64,000 bases of DNA from Lycium barbarum (Eukaryota; Streptophyta; Magnoliopsida; Solanales; Solanaceae), in the NCBI RefSeq assembly GCF_019175385.1, contig NC_083348.1, positions 48,940,950 through 49,004,949 on the forward strand, read 5' to 3'. The translations under genes and the position numbers were made by a program. Under the pieces are notes generated by a model. The model saw nothing but the letters and a program-made list of their open reading frames with translations. It was not told the DNA's origin and made no database searches. Each line of letters begins with the position of its first letter. The first letter of the stretch is position 1. Of this stretch, positions 9,184-22,151 are shown one piece after another.

Positions 9184-12071
9184 TGTCACGACCCAGCCCC
9201 GTGGGCCGCGACTGGCACCCTACCTGGGTGCCCAGACCAAATCGCATATTCATTTTCGAATCCAAACTTATTTCAGAATTTTCAAGAAGTTATATCAAAC
9301 ATAATTTATATCGAAAATATGTCTTAAGCGGTCATATCAAATCAAACTCAAACAAAGCGGCGGAATAGACATCGCCGGTCAAAATACAAATATATACAAA
9401 AGGGCCATTTGGGGCCATCATATCAAACAGACCGCTTTAAGACCCGAAAGCAAAATCAGACAATGGACACATAGGACCCTCGCCCCACATATATGACTAC
9501 AGGCCTCTACAAACTCAAACAAAAACATATGGCGAGACAGGGCCCCGCCGTACCCAAATAGTCAGATATACCCAAATATATACAAAGCAAAAGAGTCTGT
9601 ACCAAAAGTGGACTCCGGGTCGGATAAGAGTACTCCGGAATAGCAAGAAGTGAAGCCTACTGCGGAGGATCACCGATATCTGCACCTGCGGGCATAAAAC
9701 GCAGCCCCCGAAGAAAGGGGGTCAGTACGAAATATGTACTGAGTATGTAAAGCACGGAGTACAGAATTATAGATCAAAACCGAAAGCAAATCAAATGTCA
9801 AAGTGGGGTACAAACTGGTATGTCAAAATCTGTATCGAAATAATATATATGTATTTTATGCAAACAAAATCATGCAAACGCTTAAGAACGTGGTCGCCAC
9901 TCCGACGCTGGCGCCACACACAGCATAACACCAGAAGGTTTCAAATCTCCGTACATCCCCGAACATGATCATAATCATCGGTGAGCGTATCGCATCACGA
10001 GCCATATCACAGCATAACTCCAAACGGAACCCGGCCCTATGACGAAGCCTCGGGAACCGTAACACAGCATACGGCCGAATTGTCATAAGGCGCACGAATC
10101 AAAACCGGCCCGGGAACCGGTGAACGAAGTCATAATAAGGCACGAGCGGAGTCGTGAGCAAACAAATGCAAATCGTATTTCAAAATAGTGTTTCAAAACA
10201 AAGTAAACTCATAAGTCATATTAAAATACAAAATAGTCGAATACTTAGCCGACATAAAGTTACATTTTGCAAAACGTTTCCAAAATGGTCCATATAATTC
10301 GGAACATAAATTAGCGCATCGAATAGTCCAAACATACCCCGTAGGAGGAGGTTCCAAAGATCGGAAGTGGTACTTTCGACTTTATCCTCAAAGGTGGCCC
10401 GAAGGGCAAATCGGGCATTTTGGGGTAGCGGACCCACCTCGAGTCGAAGTGAGGTGGCGAACATATTTTTACGAGCAGTTATATGCCAAGGGTCATACAT
10501 AATCATTTCTAGGTTACCCGACCACATTTCGATAGGTTTCGGACGAATAATGGCATTCTAGCCAAAAGGGAGCCTTTAGGCTTCAATCGAATTGAATGAA
10601 TAGTAACTTTCCTGTGGATCGGGTTTCGAGGAGCAGAAGTGCTCCAGAAGGTCTCATATTCAACTAACACACTAAGATATGCCAAATAAAGAATTGGGAA
10701 GCTTTACATACCTCACAGACGTCGTAAGCTCTTCCAAAAGTCCCGTCCCGTTTCGTCAAAAATCTGCAAATGGTCAAAGTTACCAAATGAGATCCTTAGG
10801 CTCAAAAATGCCTTTAACTCCATATTTGCCTACCGAAATTTCGGCAGCATTTCCCCTATAAATCTAACATCCCCGAGGCGTAACTCGGCTCAAATTAACC
10901 AATCACAACAGCCCACACATCAACAACCAAACCAAACAACAATCAAACCATTCTAGCTTTAAAGTTCTACATGATTTCTAAAGTTGGCAACTTCCATTCA
11001 AACTTTCAAAATTCCAATTCTATATCTACATAATTGTATTCATTTCCACATTCAAACTTATATAATCACAACCTAACTACAATACAAGCCATACCCGAAA
11101 TTACACCAAAATCCACTATGTTCCATAATCCTTCAAAACAATCAAAAGTTCACGACGAACATTCTAACTCACGTCGTTTCATTCCGAATTCATTAACATC
11201 ATTATAAGTTCATATCTAAAGTCTCTAGCACCCTAAATATACAATGATATACATAATGATACCAAGGGTATACACTTTCCGATAATATCCAAAATCACTT
11301 TTCAACGCCAATTCCATTTATCAATTAATCTTTTACGACATAAAGGTCACAACAACACATTATACCAAGATCAATTCACATCAATTTCCTCTCTATGGCT
11401 CACGGCCAATACACACTATACACACACACCCACGGCTTTCTATTTATATCAAAATCACGGGATTCTCGTCTATTTCCAATCCTTAACACATTCATATCAA
11501 TTCTATAACATTAGAGGGGCAAAATTCTTACCTTTTCTTGATTTTCCGACTTGTCGCAAACGTAGTTCTTGTGCCAAACTAATTATACCCCGTTGAAGAG
11601 GGTCTTGAGCACTTCACAACTATGAGAAGAACAAGATTTTTGGATCACAAAGAAGCTTGGAATTTTTTTTTTCTTTTCCTTTGTACTTCGGCCGAAACCC
11701 CCTTTTTGTGAGCTCTTTGATTTTTTTTTTTTGTTCTTGAATTGCTAAGGCTCCCTAGTATATATCCATTTGGGGTCATGTGCATAGCACATGACCCTTT
11801 TAAAAATGGGCTTGGCCGGCCCCTTCTCTTGCTTGGGCTTCAATTGTAACCTCTTTATTTCTTGGGCCCACTTCTTGAAAAGTCCCGATTTGTAATTCCC
11901 GAAACTAATTTCCGAAATTCCAATTTTTATCCTCGGCCTTCCCCGAGGTCTTAGCATTAAAGATTTCACAACCACATAGCCATATTCACAAAAATTAAAT
12001 TTATATCCTTCTAACACCCGAGTCATAATTATTTCTCGATTTCCAATTGTACGAAAACACGGGACATAACA
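9184..12071 (-). repeat. 3' LTR of the complete element
   Basis: On the minus strand it starts TGTTATGTCCCG next to the polypurine tract and ends GGGTCGTGACA at 9184. 2888 bp. It includes the hairpin module (9686-9740), the CCGAAATTTCGG box near 10836 and the palindrome-TATA pair near 11758-11796. Frames read inside it are repeated in the 5' LTR and are not genes. Confidence 0.95.
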
Positions 12072-12084
12072 TTCTCCCCCCCTT
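12072..12084 (-). promoter_or_regulatory. Polypurine tract of the complete element
   Basis: On the minus strand AAGGGGGGGAGAA directly precedes the 3' LTR start. It primes plus-strand DNA synthesis in LTR elements. About 5 nt before it in element orientation lies the inverted repeat ACATTCG/CGAATGT (12088-12106). Confidence 0.92.
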
Positions 12085-12181
12085 AAGAACATTCGTCCCC
12101 GAATGTTAGATTAATCTTATAAGGTCTTATGATCAAGGCAGGAGTGTCCCTTTTTAATGATGACATACATAATTCATTTTA

Positions 12182-15100
12182 TCAATCAACACAACAAACT
12201 GAAAAAGGAATTAGATTACCTGCGGATGTCGGAAACAAGTGGGGATATTTCTTCTTCATCTCGTCCTCCGCCTCCCAAGTCATCTCCTCCCGATTATTGT
12301 TGCGCCACAGGACTTTGACGGAGGGCACTTCTTTAGTGCGTAGTCTCCGCACCTGTCGATCCAGAATAGATACAGGCTGCTCGTCATAAGATAACTGCTC
12401 CGTCACCTGAATGTCGTCAACTGGGAATATCCTGGCAGGATCACCAATGCATTTCCGCAACATAGACACATGAAACACCGGGTGTACGGCCTCCAAGTCG
12501 GATGGTAAGTCTAGCTCATAGGCGACCTCGCCTATCTTTCGCACGATCTGATACGGTCCAATGTACCGGGGGCTCAACTTACCCTTTTTACCGAATCTCA
12601 TGACACCCTTCATGGGCGACACCTTCAGGAACACCCAGTCGCCAATCCGGAACTCTAACGGTCGACGTCGTCTATCTGCATAAGCTTTCTGTCGACTCTG
12701 AGCAGCCAATAATCGTTCTCGAATAAGCTTTACCTTATCTACAGCCTCCTGGATTACATCTGGCCCAATCAACTTAGTCTCGCCCACGTCAAACCAGCCA
12801 ATAGGAGACCTGCATCTCCTGCCATAAAGGGCCTCGTACGGAGCCATCTGAATGCTGGAGTGATAACTGTTATTATAGGCAAACTCAATAAGCGGCAAAT
12901 GATCATCCCAGCTGCCCCTAAAATCAATAACGCAGGCCCGCAACATATCTTCGAGCGTCTGAATAGTGCGCTCGGCCTGCCCGTCGGACTGAGGGTGAAA
13001 AGCTGTACTGAGACTCACCTGAGTCCCTAATCCCTCCTGAAATGACCTCCAGAAATTTGCGGTAAACTGGGTACCTCGGTCAGTAATAATAGATATCGGG
13101 ACTCCGTGAAGTCTGACTATCTCTCTGATATACAATCTGGCATAGTCCTCAGCCGAATAAGTAGTCCGAACCGGAAGGAAATGGGCTGATTTCGTCAGCC
13201 TGTCAACAACAACCCAGATAGAGTCGTACCTGCGTGGAGTGCGCGGTAATCCAACAACAAAATCCATATTAATCATCTCCCACTTCCAGGCTGGAATTTC
13301 CATCTCCTGTAATAATCCACCGGGCTTCTGATGCTCGATCTTAACTTGCTGGCAGTTCGGGCACTGACTAACAAACTCAGCAATATCTTTCTTCATGCCG
13401 TCCCACCAGTACAAACACCTGAGGTCCCGGTACATTTTAGTGGAACCAGGATGGACAGAATATCGTGCATTATGGGCCTCGCCCATAATCTGCCGCCGTA
13501 AGCCCGCAACGTCCGGTACACAGAATCTGCCGTCATATAATAATACTCCGTCAGGCGAGATCTCAAACTGAGTCTTTGCTTTATTAAGGGCCACATCTCT
13601 GTACTGAATCAAAAGAGGATCCTCGAACTGGCGCTGCTTTACCTCCTGAATAATTGATGACTCAGCAACTGGACGAACAGAAATCCCAGAATCTCCAGAA
13701 TCCACCAAACGAACTCCGAGGCTGGCCAGCTGATGAATATCACGAACCAAATCTCTCTTATCAGGTGGAACATCAGCCAGACTGCCCACGGACTTGCGGC
13801 TAAGCGCATCAGCTACCACATTGGCTTTCCCCGGATGGTACAAAATATCAACATCGTAGTACTTTAGTAACTCAAGCCATCTCCGCTGCCGCAAATTTAG
13901 TTCCTTCTGTCTGAAAATATACTGGAGACTCTTATGGTCCGTATAGATATCAACATGGACCCCATATAAATAATGCCGCCAAATCTTCAGAGCATGAATC
14001 ACCGCGGCCAACTCAAGATCATGAGTGGGATAGTTTTTCTCGTGCGGTCTGAGCTGCCGGGAAGCATAGGCTATGACTCGACCGTGCTGCATCAATACAC
14101 ATCCTATCCCAATACCAGAGGCGTCACAATAGACAACATACCCGTCAGCTCCCTCTGGAAGAGCCAAAACTGGTGCTGTAATCAATCTCTCCTTCAGCAT
14201 CTGAAAGCTGCGCTCGCAAGCATCTGTCCACTGGAAATTTGTTGCTTTCTGGGTAAGCCTCGTCAGTGGTGCTGAAATAGAAGAGAAATCCTCCACGAAC
14301 CTGCGGTAATACCCAGCCAATCCAAGAAAACTACGCACCTCTGTCGGTGTAGTAGGCCTGGGCCAATTCTGCACAGCCTCAATCTTCTGCGTGTCAACCC
14401 GAATACCATCTGCGCCGACAATATGGCCCAAGAATGCCACAGAAGTCAACCAGAACTCACACTTAGAGAATTTAGCATATAACTTCTGCTGACGGAGGAT
14501 GCCAAGTACCGTCCTCAAATGATCTGAATGCTCCTCGACTGATCGCGAGTAAATCAGAATATCGTCAATAAATACAATAACAAACATATCCAGAAAAGGC
14601 CGAAATACCCGGTTCATCAGATCCATAAATACTGCTGGAGCATTAGTCAGCCCGAAAGACATAACTCTGAACTCATAATGCCCGTACCGAGTCCTGAAAG
14701 CAGTCTTCGGGATATCTGACTCCCGTACTCGCACCTGATGGTAACCAGAACGCAGATCTATCTTTGAAAAATGTCTAGCACCCTGCAGCTGGTCAAACAA
14801 ATCATCAATCCGGGGGAGGGGATATTTGTTCTTAATAGTCACCTTATTCAGCTGCCGGTAGTCGATACACATCCGCAATGACCCATCTTTCTTCCTGACA
14901 AACAATACCGGCGCTCCCCAGGGTGATGTGCTGGGTCTAATAAAGCCCTTATCCAGCAAATCTTTCAGCTGCTCCTTCAACTCCTTCAACTCAGCTGGTG
15001 CCATTCTGTACGGAGGAATAGATATAGGCTGCGTATCCGGCATCAACTCAATAGAAAAATCAATCTCCCGCTCAGGCGGAAGGCCAGGAAGCTCATCAGG

Positions 15101-17047
15101 AAAAACATCTGGAAACTCACTGACGACCGGGACAGACTGAAGGGTAGGTACTTCCGCTGCAGTATCGTGCACACGAACCAAATGATAGATATAACCCTTC
15201 TGGATCATCTTCTTAGCCTTGAGGTATGAAATAAACTTACCCCTCGGCGATGCAGTAGATCCGAACCACTCTATGACTGGTTCCCCTGGAAACTGAAAAC
15301 GGACTACCTTTTGCTGGCAGTCGACATTAGCATAACAGGAAGACAACCAGTCCATACCCATAATGACGTCAAACTCGAGCATGTCTAACTCTACCAAATC
15401 AGCCTTAGTGCTACGATCATAAATGGTCACAGAACAATCCCTATAGATCTGTCTCGCTATAATAAAATCCCCAACTGGCGTAGCTACCTCAAATGGCTCT
15501 ATAGGCTCAGACACTATCCCAATCTTACTAGCAACGAGCGGGGAAATATATGATAAAGTAGAGCCAGGGTCAATCAATGCATATACAGATCTGGAGAAAA
15601 CCAGTAATGTACCTGTGACAACGTTTGGCGAAGCCTCCTGATCCTGGCGGCTGGCCAAAGCATATATGCGGTTCGAGGGACCGCTAGAACCTGAAGCGCC
15701 ACCGCGGCCTCGACCGCGTGCTGCCGGTACTGGAATACCCCGCCCTCCAGGGCGTGCAACAGATGGAACGGAAGAAGAACCGGCGGCTGACCCTGTCTGC
15801 TGAGCCGCATTACCCGAACCACTGGCCAATGGGCAGTCTCTCATAAAGTGGCCCTCACCACCACAAGTAAAACAAGCTCCCGTCGCTCGGTAACACTCCC
15901 CGGGATGAGACTTCCCGCAGTGTGGACAACGGGGTCTAGGTGGTCTGGCCTGACTGGGACCCCTGGATACCTGCGAACCTGCCACTCTGGAGCTCTGACC
16001 GGCCCCAGACGGTCCCGTACTGTCGAATCTCCGGCTGCCTGACTGAGTACCCCGGCCGGAAGAAGGAAAATATCTGTCAGACTGCTGCTGCTGCTGAGGC
16101 TGTCCGCCTCGAGAATCCCCTGAATAACCCGCGGATCTAGCCCTCTTGGGCGGCCTCCTGTCTCTATCTCTGCCAGCAGGATCGGATCTGCGACGGTCCT
16201 CCATACCCATCGCATAGGCCTGAAGCCGGGAAATGTCCATGTCTGCCTGCAATGACACTGCCATACAACTATCAACCAAATACCGGTCCAATCCCATAAC
16301 ATATCTGTGCATTCGATCGGACATATCTGCTACCACGGCCGGTGCATATCGGGCCAGAGAATCAAACTCAAGGTTATACTCGCGAACACTCCGACCCCTC
16401 TGCTGCAGACGTAAGAATCGATCAGCCCGTGCCCGCCGTAACTCTGGGGGCAAAAAGTGGCGGGTGAATGCTGTCACAAACTGATCCCAAGTGGCTGGAG
16501 GGGCACCCTCTCCTCTAGACAGCTCCCAAGTCTCGTACCAGTGGGTGGCCACATCTCGAAGCCGGTGCGAAGCCAGCTCAACTGACTCAGTCTCTGAAGC
16601 CCTGACCAAGTCCAGTGAGCGTCGCATCCCCCGAATAAAGTCGTGGGGGTCCTCGTCGGGCTTAGACCCGAAGAAATCTGGAGGGCCACATAGCAAAAAC
16701 TCCCGAACTCTCAGGCTGTCCCGTCTGTCATCATCATCGTCGTCCCTCCGCCCGCGCCTACGAGCCTGTCCTGCTACCAGTGTAGTCAACAGCTGTACAG
16801 CCTCCCTCAGGGTCCTATCCTCCGCCCCTGGCTGAGGAGTTGGAGTCTCAGGTGCGGGTACACGGACCTCTGGAGCTGCCGAAGGTCCTGCTCCAGGCTG
16901 TACTAGTGGGGGTGTAGCAGACCCCTCAGACTGTGGCACATCCTCAGGCAAATCATATACACGAGCCCGGGTAGCTCGCTGTGCCTGGCTAGTCTCCCCA
17001 ATCCTCGCCTTGCCCTTCTGGGCTGCCGTTGCCTTCTTCGGAGGCAT
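12182..17047 (-). CDS. Gag-Pol polyprotein with C-terminal chromodomain-like segment, intact
   Basis: Encodes the capsid and enzymes for reverse transcription and integration. I prefer the Met at 17047 (MPPKK..., 1621 aa) to the upstream in-frame Met at 17059, because PPKK-type starts are usual in this group. Residues counted from 17047: acidic run about 103; gag capsid core about 113-250; poly-Gln about 317; two Cys/His clusters ([12 protein letters not shown], then [14 protein letters not shown]) about 370-405; protease active site DPGS at about 493; RT about 650-860 with FIDD at 826-829; RNase H about 960-1080 with the CDAS Asp near 975; integrase HHCC about 1187-1232, then catalytic D near 1261, D near 1321 and E near 1357 (exactly 35 residues between the last two); GPY motif; chromodomain-like segment about 1550-1600. 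No stop or frameshift. The coding DNA is visibly richer in GC and CpG than the old copies nearby. Gag and Pol share one frame, so no frameshift signal is expected. There is no env frame: only about 100 bp separate the stop from the polypurine tract. Confidence 0.97.
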   Translation of the reverse strand: MPPKKATAAQKGKARIGETSQAQRATRARVYDLPEDVPQSEGSATPPLVQPGAGPSAAPEVRVPAPETPTPQPGAEDRTLREAVQLLTTLVAGQARRRGRRDDDDDDRRDSLRVREFLLCGPPDFFGSKPDEDPHDFIRGMRRSLDLVRASETESVELASHRLRDVATHWYETWELSRGEGAPPATWDQFVTAFTRHFLPPELRRARADRFLRLQQRGRSVREYNLEFDSLARYAPAVVADMSDRMHRYVMGLDRYLVDSCMAVSLQADMDISRLQAYAMGMEDRRRSDPAGRDRDRRPPKRARSAGYSGDSRGGQPQQQQQSDRYFPSSGRGTQSGSRRFDSTGPSGAGQSSRVAGSQVSRGPSQARPPRPRCPHCGKSHPGECYRATGACFTCGGEGHFMRDCPLASGSGNAAQQTGSAAGSSSVPSVARPGGRGIPVPAARGRGRGGASGSSGPSNRIYALASRQDQEASPNVVTGTLLVFSRSVYALIDPGSTLSYISPLVASKIGIVSEPIEPFEVATPVGDFIIARQIYRDCSVTIYDRSTKADLVELDMLEFDVIMGMDWLSSCYANVDCQQKVVRFQFPGEPVIEWFGSTASPRGKFISYLKAKKMIQKGYIYHLVRVHDTAAEVPTLQSVPVVSEFPDVFPDELPGLPPEREIDFSIELMPDTQPISIPPYRMAPAELKELKEQLKDLLDKGFIRPSTSPWGAPVLFVRKKDGSLRMCIDYRQLNKVTIKNKYPLPRIDDLFDQLQGARHFSKIDLRSGYHQVRVRESDIPKTAFRTRYGHYEFRVMSFGLTNAPAVFMDLMNRVFRPFLDMFVIVFIDDILIYSRSVEEHSDHLRTVLGILRQQKLYAKFSKCEFWLTSVAFLGHIVGADGIRVDTQKIEAVQNWPRPTTPTEVRSFLGLAGYYRRFVEDFSSISAPLTRLTQKATNFQWTDACERSFQMLKERLITAPVLALPEGADGYVVYCDASGIGIGCVLMQHGRVIAYASRQLRPHEKNYPTHDLELAAVIHALKIWRHYLYGVHVDIYTDHKSLQYIFRQKELNLRQRRWLELLKYYDVDILYHPGKANVVADALSRKSVGSLADVPPDKRDLVRDIHQLASLGVRLVDSGDSGISVRPVAESSIIQEVKQRQFEDPLLIQYRDVALNKAKTQFEISPDGVLLYDGRFCVPDVAGLRRQIMGEAHNARYSVHPGSTKMYRDLRCLYWWDGMKKDIAEFVSQCPNCQQVKIEHQKPGGLLQEMEIPAWKWEMINMDFVVGLPRTPRRYDSIWVVVDRLTKSAHFLPVRTTYSAEDYARLYIREIVRLHGVPISIITDRGTQFTANFWRSFQEGLGTQVSLSTAFHPQSDGQAERTIQTLEDMLRACVIDFRGSWDDHLPLIEFAYNNSYHSSIQMAPYEALYGRRCRSPIGWFDVGETKLIGPDVIQEAVDKVKLIRERLLAAQSRQKAYADRRRRPLEFRIGDWVFLKVSPMKGVMRFGKKGKLSPRYIGPYQIVRKIGEVAYELDLPSDLEAVHPVFHVSMLRKCIGDPARIFPVDDIQVTEQLSYDEQPVSILDRQVRRLRTKEVPSVKVLWRNNNREEMTWEAEDEMKKKYPHLFPTSAGNLIPFSVCCVD

Positions 17048-17234
17048 CACTGCAAACACGAAGGCGAGTCAGATCAAAATCATCCTAATAGCACAGCTCT
17101 ATCGCACGATCTAAGATTACAAAGAGAGTAACGTCCTAAATGCCCTGTAGCTTCCTGTTTATAGATGTGGTGCACAACACATCGATAAACAAGACTCTAC
17201 GAGACACGGCCTGTAGACATTCCGAGGACAAACC

Positions 17235-17246
17235 GCTCTGATACCA
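17235..17246 (-). promoter_or_regulatory. Primer-binding site for initiator Met-tRNA
   Basis: Minus strand TGGTATCAGAGC, the 12-nt complement of the 3' end of plant initiator tRNA-Met, lies four bases (AAAG) after the 5' LTR end. It is the start point of minus-strand DNA synthesis. Confidence 0.93.
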
Positions 17247-17752
17247 CTTTTGTCACGACCCAGCCCCGTGGGCCGCGACTGGCACCCTACCTGGGTGCCC
17301 AGACCAAATCGCATATTCATTTTCGAATCCAAACTTATTTCAGAATTTTCAAGAAGTTATATCAAACATAATTTATATCGAAAATATGTCTTAAGCGGTC
17401 ATATCAAATCAAACTCAAACAAAGCGGCGGAATAGACATCGCCGGTCAAAATACAAATATATACAAAAGGGCCATTTGGGGCCATCATATCAAACAGACC
17501 GCTTTAAGACCCGAAAGCAAAATCAGACAATGGACACATAGGACCCTCGCCCCACATATATGACTACAGGCCTCTACAAACTCAAACAAAAACATATGGC
17601 GAGACAGGGCCCCGCCGTACCCAAATAGTCAGATATACCCAAATATATACAAAGCAAAAGAGTCTGTACCAAAAGTGGACTCCGGGTCGGATAAGAGTAC
17701 TCCGGAATAGCAAGAAGTGAAGCCTACTGCGGAGGATCACCGATATCTGCAC

Positions 17753-17807
17753 CTGCGGGCATAAAACGCAGCCCCCGAAGAAAGGGGGTCAGTACGAAAT
17801 ATGTACT
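17753..17807 (-). other. Tandem hairpin module, 5' LTR of the complete element
   Basis: On the minus strand the stems AGTAC/GTACT, CCCCC/GGGGG and CTGCG/CGCAG follow one another, as in LTR A. The other LTR has it at 9686-9740. Confidence 0.6.
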
Positions 17808-19824
17808 GAGTATGTAAAGCACGGAGTACAGAATTATAGATCAAAACCGAAAGCAAATCAAATGTCAAAGTGGGGTACAAACTGGTATGTCAAAATCTGT
17901 ATCGAAATAATATATATGTATTTTATGCAAACAAAATCATGCAAACGCTTAAGAACGTGGTCGCCACTCCGACGCTGGCGCCACACACAGCATAACACCA
18001 GAAGGTTTCAAATCTCCGTACATCCCCGAACATGATCATAATCATCGGTGAGCGTATCGCATCACGAGCCATATCACAGCATAACTCCAAACGGAACCCG
18101 GCCCTATGGCGAAGCCTCGGGAACCGTAACACAGCATACGGCCGAATTGTCATAAGGCGCACGAATCAAAACCGGCCCGGGAACCGGTGAACGAAGTCAT
18201 AATAAGGCACGAGCGGAGTCGTGAGCAAACAAATGCAAATCGTATTTCAAAATAGTGTTTCAAAACAAAGTAAACTCATAAGTCATATTAAAATACAAAA
18301 TAGTCGAATACTTAGCCGACATAAAGTTACATTTTGCAAAACGTTTCCAAAATGGTCCATATAATTCGGAACATAAATTAGCGCATCGAATAGTCCAAAC
18401 ATACCCCGTAGGAGGAGGTTCCAAAGATCGGAAGTGGTACTTTCGACTTTATCCTCAAAGGTGGCCCGAAGGGCAAATCGGGCATTTTGGGGTAGCGGAC
18501 CCACCTCGAGTCGAAGTGAGGTGGCGAACATATTTTTACGAGCAGTTATATGCCAAGGGTCATACATAATCATTTCTAGGTTACCCGACCACATTTCGAT
18601 AGGTTTCGGACGAATAATGGCATTCTAGCCAAAAGGGAGCCTTTAGGCTTCAATCGAATTGAATGAATAGTAACTTTCCTGTGGATCGGGTTTCGAGGAG
18701 CAGAAGTGCTCCGGAAGGTCTCATATTCAACTAACACACTAAGATATGCCAAATAAAGAATTGGGAAGCTTTACATACCTCACAGACGTCGTAAGCTCTT
18801 CCAAAAGTCCCGTCCCGTTTCGTCAAAAATCTGCAAATGGTCAAAGTTACCAAATGAGATCCTTAGGCTAAAAAATGCCTTTAACTCCATATTTGCCTAC
18901 CGAAATTTCGGCAGCATTTCCCCTATAAATCTAACATCCCCGAGGCGTAACTCGGCTCAAATTAACCAATCACAACAGCCCACACATCAACAACCAAACC
19001 AAACAACAATCAAACCATTCTAGCTTTAAAGTTCTACATGATTTCTAAAGTTGGCAACTTCCATTCAAACTTTCAAAATTCCAATTCTATATCTACATAA
19101 TTGTATTCATTTCCACATTCAAACTTATATAATCACAACCTAACTACAATACAAGCCATACCCGAAATTACACCAAAATCCACTATGTTCCATAATCCTT
19201 CAAAACAATCAAAAGTTCACGACGAACATTCTAACTCACGTCGTTTCATTCCGAATTCATTAACATCATTATAAGTTCATATCTAAAGTCTCTAGCACCC
19301 TAAATATACAATGACATACATAATGATACCAAGGGTATACACTTTCCGATAATATCCAAAATCACTTTTCAACGCCAATTCCATTTATCAATTAATCTTT
19401 TACGACATAAAGGTCACAACAACACATTATACCAAGATCAATTCACATCAATTTCCTCTCTATGGCTCACGGCCAATACACACTATACACACACACCCAC
19501 GGCTTTCTATTTATATCAAAATCACGGGATTCTCGTCTATTTCCAATCCTTAACACATTCATATCAATTCTATAACATTAGAGGGGCAAAATTCTTACCT
19601 TTTCTTGATTTTCCGACTTGTCGCAAACGTAGTTCTTGTGCCAAACTAATTATACCCCGTTGAAGAGAGTCTTGAGCACTTCACAACTATGAGAAGAACA
19701 AGATTTTTGGATCACAAAGAAGCTTGGAATTTTTTTTTTCTTTTCCTTTGTACTTCGGCCGAAACCCCCTTTTTGTGAGCTCTTTGATTTTTTTTTTTGT
19801 TCTTGAATTGCTAAGGCTCCCTAG

Positions 19825-19863
19825 TATATATCCATTTGGGGTCATGTGCATAGCACATGACCC
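19825..19863 (-). promoter_or_regulatory. Palindrome plus TATA box, putative promoter of the complete element
   Basis: GGGTCATGTGC and GCACATGACCC arms with a 3-bp spacer; TATATA follows 7-8 bp downstream on the minus strand. LTR A has the same inner arm but a different, still complementary, outer arm. Confidence 0.5.
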
Positions 19864-20137
19864 TTTTAAAAATGGGCTTGGCCGGCCCCTTCTCTTGCTT
19901 GGGCTTCAATTGTAACCTCTTTATTTCTTGGGCCCACTTCTTGAAAAGTCCCGATTTGTAATTCCCGAAACTAATTTCCGAAATTCCAATTTTTATCCTC
20001 GGCCTTCCCCGAGGTCTTAGCATTAAAGATTTCACAACCACATAGCCATATTCACAAAAATTAAATTTATATCCTTCTAACACCCGAGTCATAATTATTT
20101 CTCGATTTCCAATTGTACGAAAACACGGGACATAACA

Positions 20138-20647
20138 CTATCTATGCTTCTATATTGATATTGATCATGCTTTACATACTCAGTACATTCTTCGTACTAA
20201 CGTCCTTTTGTTTGCGGACGCTACGTTATGCCCGCAGGTGCACAGGGAGACATGCTCGATCCATAGCTGCTTACTCAGAGATTACATAGCAGAGCTCCAT
20301 TTCATTCGGAGCCATAGCTTTTGGGTACTTATTCTTTTGTGTATATAATTATGGGCATAGCGGGGTCCTGTCCCGCTCATGTGAGATGTTATACTCTTCT
20401 TAGAGGCTCGTAGTCACTTGTATATGATTAGATATGTCTGGCCTTGTCGGCTCATGTACGTTGATGTGGCATAGATGCCAATCATTATATAAAGGCATTG
20501 TCGTCCAATGGGACTAGTATGATGAACGAATAGATTTATATGTTTAATTGTATGGCTCACCTAGATGTAAGCATAAGTGTAAGCCAAGGGGCGCCCGGGT
20601 GGGCTAGTACCGGGCGTTCGTCGCGGCCCCCTAGACGGGTCATGACA
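20138..20647 (+). mobile_element. LTR B, segment 3 of 3
   Basis: Resumes after the right duplication CTATC (20138-20142), carries a hairpin module (20182-20236) and ends at 20647 with a slightly altered terminus, GGGTCATGACA. The next five bases, TAACC, should be the target duplication of element B, whose left end is outside the window. Confidence 0.88.
20182..20236 (+). other. Tandem hairpin module of LTR B
   Basis: AGTAC/GTACT is kept. The second stem is CGTCC/GGACG instead of CCCCC/GGGGG, so both arms changed together. The third stem is weakened (CTACG/CGCAG). Confidence 0.6.
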
Positions 20648-22010
20648 TAACCGACCTGCTACAGTGCTGCTACAGTAAAATGCTACAGTGAACCTGACCC
20701 GAATTTGACCCTTATAAAAAGGGTAAGAATACTTTTTCTTCACCAGATTTTGCTGGATAATTCCAGAAATTGAAGAGAGAGAGTGAGGAAAACAAAAAGT
20801 GAGCAATTTTCAAGTATCGGAGTAGTGGTTTAGGTCCGGGTAACACATGGTTGTGATTCTAATATTGTTTTGCGGTGGATTGTAGCGTGGATATTTAGGG
20901 TATTTCTGTCTTAACAAAAAAATAGGTATGAATCTTTCTCTTTTGGTATTATTTAAGGTTTATTTATGGAGATAAAGTCGTTAAATAATTGGGTAGTAAG
21001 TTGGTTAGTTATCGAAGTTGGAAAACAGCGTGTGGGCTGTTTTATGGTACATATTGGTGATGGAAATGATGTTATTGATGTTGGTATTGTTGTTGTTGTT
21101 TTTGATTGCTGAATTGAGATTCCGGGCTAGGCATATAAACAGAGGAGATGCTGCTCGAATTTTGGCATATTCTAATGGAGTTTGATTTAAGGACATGAGA
21201 TAGGTATATGACGATAAGTCTAACGGTAGTATAATTTCTCTTGAATGTAGATTTTCAAGTTTGGGAGAATAAACGTTAATTCGTAAGAGATTAATCAGGT
21301 ATGTTAAGGTTAAACCTTTCTTTCAGAGGCATGATTCCTATGTTTTGATTCCATACATGACATCCATAATATTTTTACTCCTAGAAATGCCAGAAGTCTA
21401 TAGTTTCTGAAAAATCTTACGATGACTCCAATCTTAGAGATTTTCAAGCCTAAGTTTCTAGATGATTTCATGACGTGACTGAGTGTGCTATATAATATAT
21501 TGCCTCAGCTTATGTCTGAGTATCCTATATAACATATGGCTTCAGTTTATTTTATGGATCATTCAAAGTGATACATGATAGTGGTGATGATTATGGTAGT
21601 GACGAAGATCCTTATTATCTAAACGAACCTAGCAAATAAATGAACTCCAAAGACTCTATTCCTAGGCAGTGTAGGAGTATTCGTATCTTTGACCTCTTAA
21701 GTCCCAAAGGGGCATCCATAAGTTGTGCAATTTCATGATGTTGTATAATTCCCGAAGGGGACTTTCAAAGGGTTTTCTCTTTCCTATGCATTTTAAATTT
21801 AAATTTTGGAGTCTCGAAGGAGACAAATGAAAAGGGGAAGAAGATCCCGTTTTGCGTTAAAATTGCTCCGAAAGGAGTCTTTTGATGGTTTTCAAAGATT
21901 TTCATGCATTTGCATATTTACATACATGCACGACATCATTTCATGGGGAAGGGAAAAGGGCTAAGGCGTTATATACGCAAACCACCTGATCAGCTGGTAT
22001 ACGATGATTA

Positions 22011-22068
22011 TGATGCCCGAAGGGGCTGCCCGAAGGGGCCATTATGGTATGATGCCCGAAGGGGCTGC
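22011..22068. repeat. Short tandem repeat in LTR C
   Basis: Three copies of the core GCCCGAAGGGGC(T/C) in 58 bp, itself a near-palindrome (GCCC..GGGC). Confidence 0.7.
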
Positions 22069-22087
22069 GAACAGGGTGAAGGCATAC

Positions 22088-22089
<2 letters not shown>

Positions 22090-22147
<58 letters not shown>
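22090..22147. repeat. (AT)n microsatellite in LTR C
   Basis: About 29 AT units. Placed about 140 bp before the hairpin module. Confidence 0.95.

Positions 22148-22151
<4 letters not shown>

Larger units (their letters stand above)
9184..20137 (-). mobile_element. Complete Ty3/gypsy chromovirus retrotransposon (Tekay/Del-like), 10.95 kb
   Basis: Complete element on the minus strand: 5' LTR 17251-20137, primer-binding site 17235-17246, one open polyprotein frame 12182-17047, polypurine tract 12072-12084 and 3' LTR 9184-12071. It is flanked by the 5-bp duplication CTATC (9179-9183 and 20138-20142). The LTRs are 2888 and 2887 bp; reading them side by side I find five substitutions (10042/18109, 10646/18713, 10803/18870, 11248/19315, 11601/19668) and one T-run length change near 11721. 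That is about 0.2 percent divergence, so insertion was recent. All parts needed for autonomous movement appear present. Element and LTR size, the chromodomain-like tail and the Met-tRNA primer fit the Tekay/Del group; lineage was not tested by a tree. Confidence 0.95.
17251..20137 (-). repeat. 5' LTR of the complete element
   Basis: 2887 bp, nearly identical to 9184-12071. It should hold the active promoter: an 11-bp inverted repeat (19839-19863) followed on the minus strand by TATATA (19825-19831), the CCGAAATTTCGG box near 18903 and the hairpin module at 17753-17807. Confidence 0.95.

Noticed and set aside
9856..10527. Open frames repeated at 17923-18594
   Set aside because: They are identical only because both are LTR copies of one element. 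They hold no known domain and overlap the LTR noncoding modules.
12085..12181. Possible env-like frame after pol in the complete element
   Set aside because: Only about 100 bp lie between stop and polypurine tract.
15574..16835. Several frames of 60-150 codons on both strands within gag
   Set aside because: Shadows of the GC-rich gag coding sequence in other frames.
17235..17246. tRNA gene
   Set aside because: Only the 12-nt primer-binding complement is present.
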